In this document: piece after piece, positions 61,202-64,000 of the stretch | How the letters are laid out: the number at the start of each line of letters is the position of its first letter | Numbering within the stretch: the first letter of the stretch is position 1 | NCBI RefSeq assembly: GCF_028583545.1 | Contig: NZ_CP087106.1 | Location: 1,426,001-1,490,000 of the forward strand | Direction: 5' to 3' | Origin: Methylobacterium sp. NMS14P | GTDB taxonomy: Bacteria; Pseudomonadota; Alphaproteobacteria; Rhizobiales; Beijerinckiaceae | DNA: 64,000 nucleotides | Program-made: the position numbers and the translations under genes | Notes under the pieces: model-generated | The model's database searches: none | What the model was told of the DNA's origin: nothing | Seen by the model: the letters and a program-made list of their open reading frames with translations, nothing else

Positions 61202-62710
61202 ATGGCAGTGACCGATCACGACGCGGCACCGGTCTCCACCGGGGTGACCGGCCTCGACCACATCCTGGCCGGCGGCTACGCGTCCCAGCGCTCGCACCTC
61301 ATCGAGGGGCGGCCCGGATCCGGCAAGACGACGCTGGCGATGCAGTTCCTCCTCGACGGCGTGCGGCGGGGCGAGCGCTGCCTGTACATCACGCTCTCGG
61401 AGAGCCGGCGCGAGCTCCTGAACGTCGCGGAGCGCCACGGCTGGTCCCTCGACGGCATCGAGATCTGCGAGCTCGTCGCGCCGGAACTCAGCCTCGATCC
61501 CGGGCAGCAGCAGAGCCTCGTCCACTCGTCCGACCTCGAACTCGGCGAGACCGTGCGGATGGCGATCGCCGAGATCGAGCGGCTCAGGCCGCAGCGCGTG
61601 GTGTTCGACAGCCTGTCGGAGATCCGGCTGCTCTCGCAGGGATCGCTGCGCTACCGCAGGCAGGTCCACGCCCTGCGCAGCTTCCTGCTCATCCAGAACA
61701 CCACGGCGCTGCTCCTCGACGACCTCACCGCCGAGACGGACGACCTGAACCTGCACAGTCTCAGCCATGCCGTGATCCGGCTGGAGCAGCTCGCGCCCCT
61801 GTACGGCGGCGAGCGGCGGCGCCTGCGCGTCATCAAGATGCGCGGCACGCCGTTCCGCGGCGGGTTCCACGACTACGTGATCCGGCGCGGCGGGCTCACG
61901 GTGTTCCCGCGCCTCGTCGCGGCCGAGCATCTCGGCACCTTTCCCGACGACCAGTGCGGCACGGGCAGCCCCGAACTGGACCAGCTGCTCGGCGGCGGCC
62001 TCGACCGGGGCACCAGCACGATGCTGATCGGCCCGTCCGGCGTCGGCAAGTCCACGGTGGCGCTCACCTGCGTCACGGCGGCGATCGCCCGCGGCGAGCG
62101 GGCGCTGATCCTCAGCTTCGACGAGACCACCGGCGTCCTGAGTCGCCGGGCCCGCGGCCTCGCCATGCCGGTCGACGACGCGATCGCCGCCGGAGCGCTC
62201 ATCGTCGAGCAGATCGACCCGGCCGAGGTCTCGCCCGGCGAACTCGCCGACATCGTGCAGAACGCGGTCGAGCACGAGCGCGTGACGATGGTCGTGATCG
62301 ACTCCCTGACCGGCTATCACAACGCCATGCCGGAGGAGAATTACCTGCTCCTGCAGATGCACGAGCTGCTGACCTACCTGAACCAGCAGGGCGTGCTCTC
62401 GCTCCTCATCCTGGCCCAGCACGGCATGATCGGGGCGATGGGCGCGAACGTCGACCTGACCTACCTCAGCGACACGATCCTGCTGTTCCGCACCTTCGAG
62501 GCCGACGGGCGGCTGCGGCGCGCGATCTCGGTCGTGAAGAAGCGGACCGGCAGCCACGAGGACACGATCCGCGAATTGCGGATCGACTCCAGCGGGATCC
62601 GCGTTGGCGATCCGCTCAGCGCGTTCCGAGGTATCATGACCGGCGTTCCGACATTCGAGGGTGAGCGGTCGTCGCTCCTGCCGACCCGCGCGGCTGATGA
62701 CCGAGGCTGA
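61202..62710 (+). CDS. KaiC-like double-domain ATPase
   Basis: 502 residues with two KaiC/RecA modules. The first has Walker A GRPGSGKT (36-43) and the second GPSGVGKST (277-285), with Walker B-like MVVIDSLTGYHNAM in the second and RVVFDSLSEIR in the first. KaiC-like proteins hydrolyse ATP and autophosphorylate; outside cyanobacteria they act in signalling or stress rather than a clock. No kaiA or kaiB is in the window. Its end overlaps a kinase gene by 14 nt. Confidence 0.93.
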   Translation: MAVTDHDAAPVSTGVTGLDHILAGGYASQRSHLIEGRPGSGKTTLAMQFLLDGVRRGERCLYITLSESRRELLNVAERHGWSLDGIEICELVAPELSLDPGQQQSLVHSSDLELGETVRMAIAEIERLRPQRVVFDSLSEIRLLSQGSLRYRRQVHALRSFLLIQNTTALLLDDLTAETDDLNLHSLSHAVIRLEQLAPLYGGERRRLRVIKMRGTPFRGGFHDYVIRRGGLTVFPRLVAAEHLGTFPDDQCGTGSPELDQLLGGGLDRGTSTMLIGPSGVGKSTVALTCVTAAIARGERALILSFDETTGVLSRRARGLAMPVDDAIAAGALIVEQIDPAEVSPGELADIVQNAVEHERVTMVVIDSLTGYHNAMPEENYLLLQMHELLTYLNQQGVLSLLILAQHGMIGAMGANVDLTYLSDTILLFRTFEADGRLRRAISVVKKRTGSHEDTIRELRIDSSGIRVGDPLSAFRGIMTGVPTFEGERSSLLPTRAADDRG

Positions 62711-63737
62711 ACTGCCGGTTCTCATCTTCACGCCGGGTGGCCGCGACGCCGTCGTCGCCGCGACCATCCTCGGCGAGGCGCGGATCGCGGCACAGGTGTG
62801 CGGCAGCCTCGCGGAGGTGGTCTCCCGGCTCGACACGGCCGCCTGCGCGGTCCTCACCGAGGAGGCGCTGCTCTCCTCGAACCGCCAGGCCCTGGCGGAC
62901 TGGATCGCCGCGCAGCCGCCCTGGTCCGATTTCCCGTTCATCCTCCTGCGGCTGCGGGGCGCCGTGCCCAACGCGCAGCTGACCGACATGCTGGGCAACG
63001 TGAGCGTGCTGGAGCGTCCGTTCCATCCGGCGACCCTGGTCATGGCCGCCCGCTCCGCCCATCGCGCCAAGCGCCGGCAGCTCGAGGCGCGGGCCTATCT
63101 CGAGGAGCGCGAGCGCACGACCGAGCGGCAGGCGCTCCTGATCCGCGAGCTGCATCACCGGGTGAAGAACACGCTGGCGACCGTGCAGGCGCTGCTCGGG
63201 GCCTCGGCGCGCTCCGCCACCAGCGTCGACGCGTTCTACGCGTCGTTCTCGGCGCGGGTGATCTCGCTGGCCAAGACCCACAATCTCCTGACCGAGGATT
63301 ACTGGCAGCAGGCGGCCCTGCGCGAGATGCTGATGAACGAGCTCGGCCCCTACAACGACGTCGAGGGCTCCCGCATCCAGCTGGACGGCCCCGCGATCGA
63401 CCTGATGGGCGACCTCGCGGTCCCGACCGGCATGGCCATCCACGAGCTGACGACCAACGCGGCCAAGCACGGCGCGCTGTCCGTTCCCGAGGGCCGGATC
63501 GCGATCCGCTGGGATATCGAGCAGACGCCGGCCGCCCGCATGCTCCACCTCGACTGGACCGAGCGGGGCGGTCCGACCACGGCGACGCCGACCCGGAAGG
63601 GCTTCGGCTCGACGCTGCTGCAGCGCGTCCTGAAGGTCCAGTGCCAGGCGGAGATCGCCTTCGACTTCCAGCCGGCGGGGCTGCACTTCACCATGCGGGC
63701 GCCGCTGCCCGAGACGCGCGTCGTCCCGGCCTACTGA
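62697..63737 (+). CDS. HWE-family histidine kinase with receiver-like N-terminus
   Basis: 346 residues from the ATG at 62697, inside the KaiC stop region. Residues 1-120 form a receiver-like fold without a clear phospho-Asp pocket (DTAACAVLTEEALLSSNRQ; VSVLERPFHPATL, where Lys of the KPF motif is Arg-Pro). H154 in HHRVKN is the phospho-acceptor, then HELTTNAAKHGAL and GFGSTLL. It probably takes input from the KaiC-like protein. Confidence 0.92.
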   Translation: MTEAELPVLIFTPGGRDAVVAATILGEARIAAQVCGSLAEVVSRLDTAACAVLTEEALLSSNRQALADWIAAQPPWSDFPFILLRLRGAVPNAQLTDMLGNVSVLERPFHPATLVMAARSAHRAKRRQLEARAYLEERERTTERQALLIRELHHRVKNTLATVQALLGASARSATSVDAFYASFSARVISLAKTHNLLTEDYWQQAALREMLMNELGPYNDVEGSRIQLDGPAIDLMGDLAVPTGMAIHELTTNAAKHGALSVPEGRIAIRWDIEQTPAARMLHLDWTERGGPTTATPTRKGFGSTLLQRVLKVQCQAEIAFDFQPAGLHFTMRAPLPETRVVPAY

Positions 63738-63879
63738 GGCCGTCAGGGTTCCGGATCCGACGCCGCGTCGGGCGCGGGGCGTGCGCTTTCACACAGACGT
63801 GTCTTGCCTTCCGCGGCCCTGATCGAACTTATCGCAGGTGCGAGATTTGGGATGTCGCGGCACAGCGATATGTCTTGCG

Positions 63880-64000
63880 ATGAATAGATTTGCTCCTCTC
63901 CTGGCGGCCGCACTGGCCTGGGCCGTGTTCGGCACCTGGGCCGAAGCCCGGCGCTCGGCTTTGCAGAAGGACATCCCGGCGCTCCGTCCGGGGATCGAGG
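63880..64000 (+). CDS. Start of an exported protein (partial)
   Basis: The ATG at 63880 opens MNRFAPLLAAALAWAVFGTWAEARR, a probable signal peptide, followed by SALQKDIPALRPGIE to the window edge. The frame is cut by the window end, so the product cannot be assigned. Confidence 0.45.
   Translation, partial: MNRFAPLLAAALAWAVFGTWAEARRSALQKDIPALRPGIE

Noticed and set aside
61202..62710. True circadian clock protein
   Set aside because: No kaiA or kaiB is in the window and KaiC-like proteins are widespread in bacteria without clocks.
59459..63070. 1,203-codon minus-strand open frame
   Set aside because: It lies opposite the porin, KaiC-like and kinase genes, all with clear motifs; it is an antisense shadow.

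Overview
The window is high-GC alphaproteobacterial chromosome, most likely Methylobacterium or a close relative. The evidence is the GC-rich codon use, two HWE-family histidine kinases, a KaiC-like/HWE kinase pair, DUF4142 and DUF6894 proteins, REP-like palindromes and the overall gene set. The genus is an inference from gene content; no rRNA is present. The left 24 kb is an accessory region and the right 40 kb reads as ordinary chromosome.

Region 1-12.1 kb holds tRNA-Ile2(CAT), small phage-type HTH and coiled-coil genes, a DMT-type membrane protein, an IS21-family element, an IS5-family element inserted in the remnant of a helicase gene, a low-GC membrane protein, a low-GC DUF2971 protein and a decayed SRAP/YedK gene.

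Region 12,150-23,819 is an 11.7 kb integrated island at tRNA-Arg(CCG). A 59-bp perfect direct repeat of the tRNA 3' half flanks it. It carries a tyrosine integrase next to the tRNA, a primase-polymerase/SF3 helicase with a candidate origin beside it, and a cargo of an OLD-family ATPase/Toprim nuclease, an Mrr-like endonuclease fused to an unknown domain, an ADP-ribosylglycohydrolase, a histidine phosphatase, a serine recombinase and unknown genes. A 770-bp gene-free stretch in it is full of strong hairpins and a degenerate duplication. No capsid, portal or terminase gene is present, so it looks like a satellite-type or plasmid-like defence island.

Region 23.8-36 kb holds an acyltransferase, a membrane-anchored protein with a sigma region 1.1-like domain, a DUF1469-type membrane protein, a sensor kinase with a degenerate receiver protein, a siderophore-type iron uptake operon (MFS, FhuF-type reductase, ABC exporter), a LacI regulator and small hypothetical genes.

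Region 36.2-49.0 kb is a single 12-gene minus-strand operon, mostly with 4-nt start/stop overlaps. It encodes two sugar epimerases, a B12-binding radical SAM enzyme, one GT4 and three CgeB-like glycosyltransferases, a UDP-glucuronate decarboxylase, inositol-phosphate synthase, a histidine phosphatase, a methyltransferase and a clan GH-A hydrolase that appears circularly permuted. Together they predict an uncharacterised inositol- and xylose-containing, methylated glycoconjugate.

Region 49.5-61 kb encodes a complete oxidative, non-phosphorylative aldose pathway (probably L-arabinose to 2-oxoglutarate): mutarotase, 1-dehydrogenase, lactonase, dehydratase, AraD1, semialdehyde dehydrogenase, FucP-like permease, OprB porin and a GntR regulator with a candidate operator motif. 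Region 61-64 kb has a KaiC-like ATPase overlapping an HWE kinase gene, then the 5' end of an exported protein.
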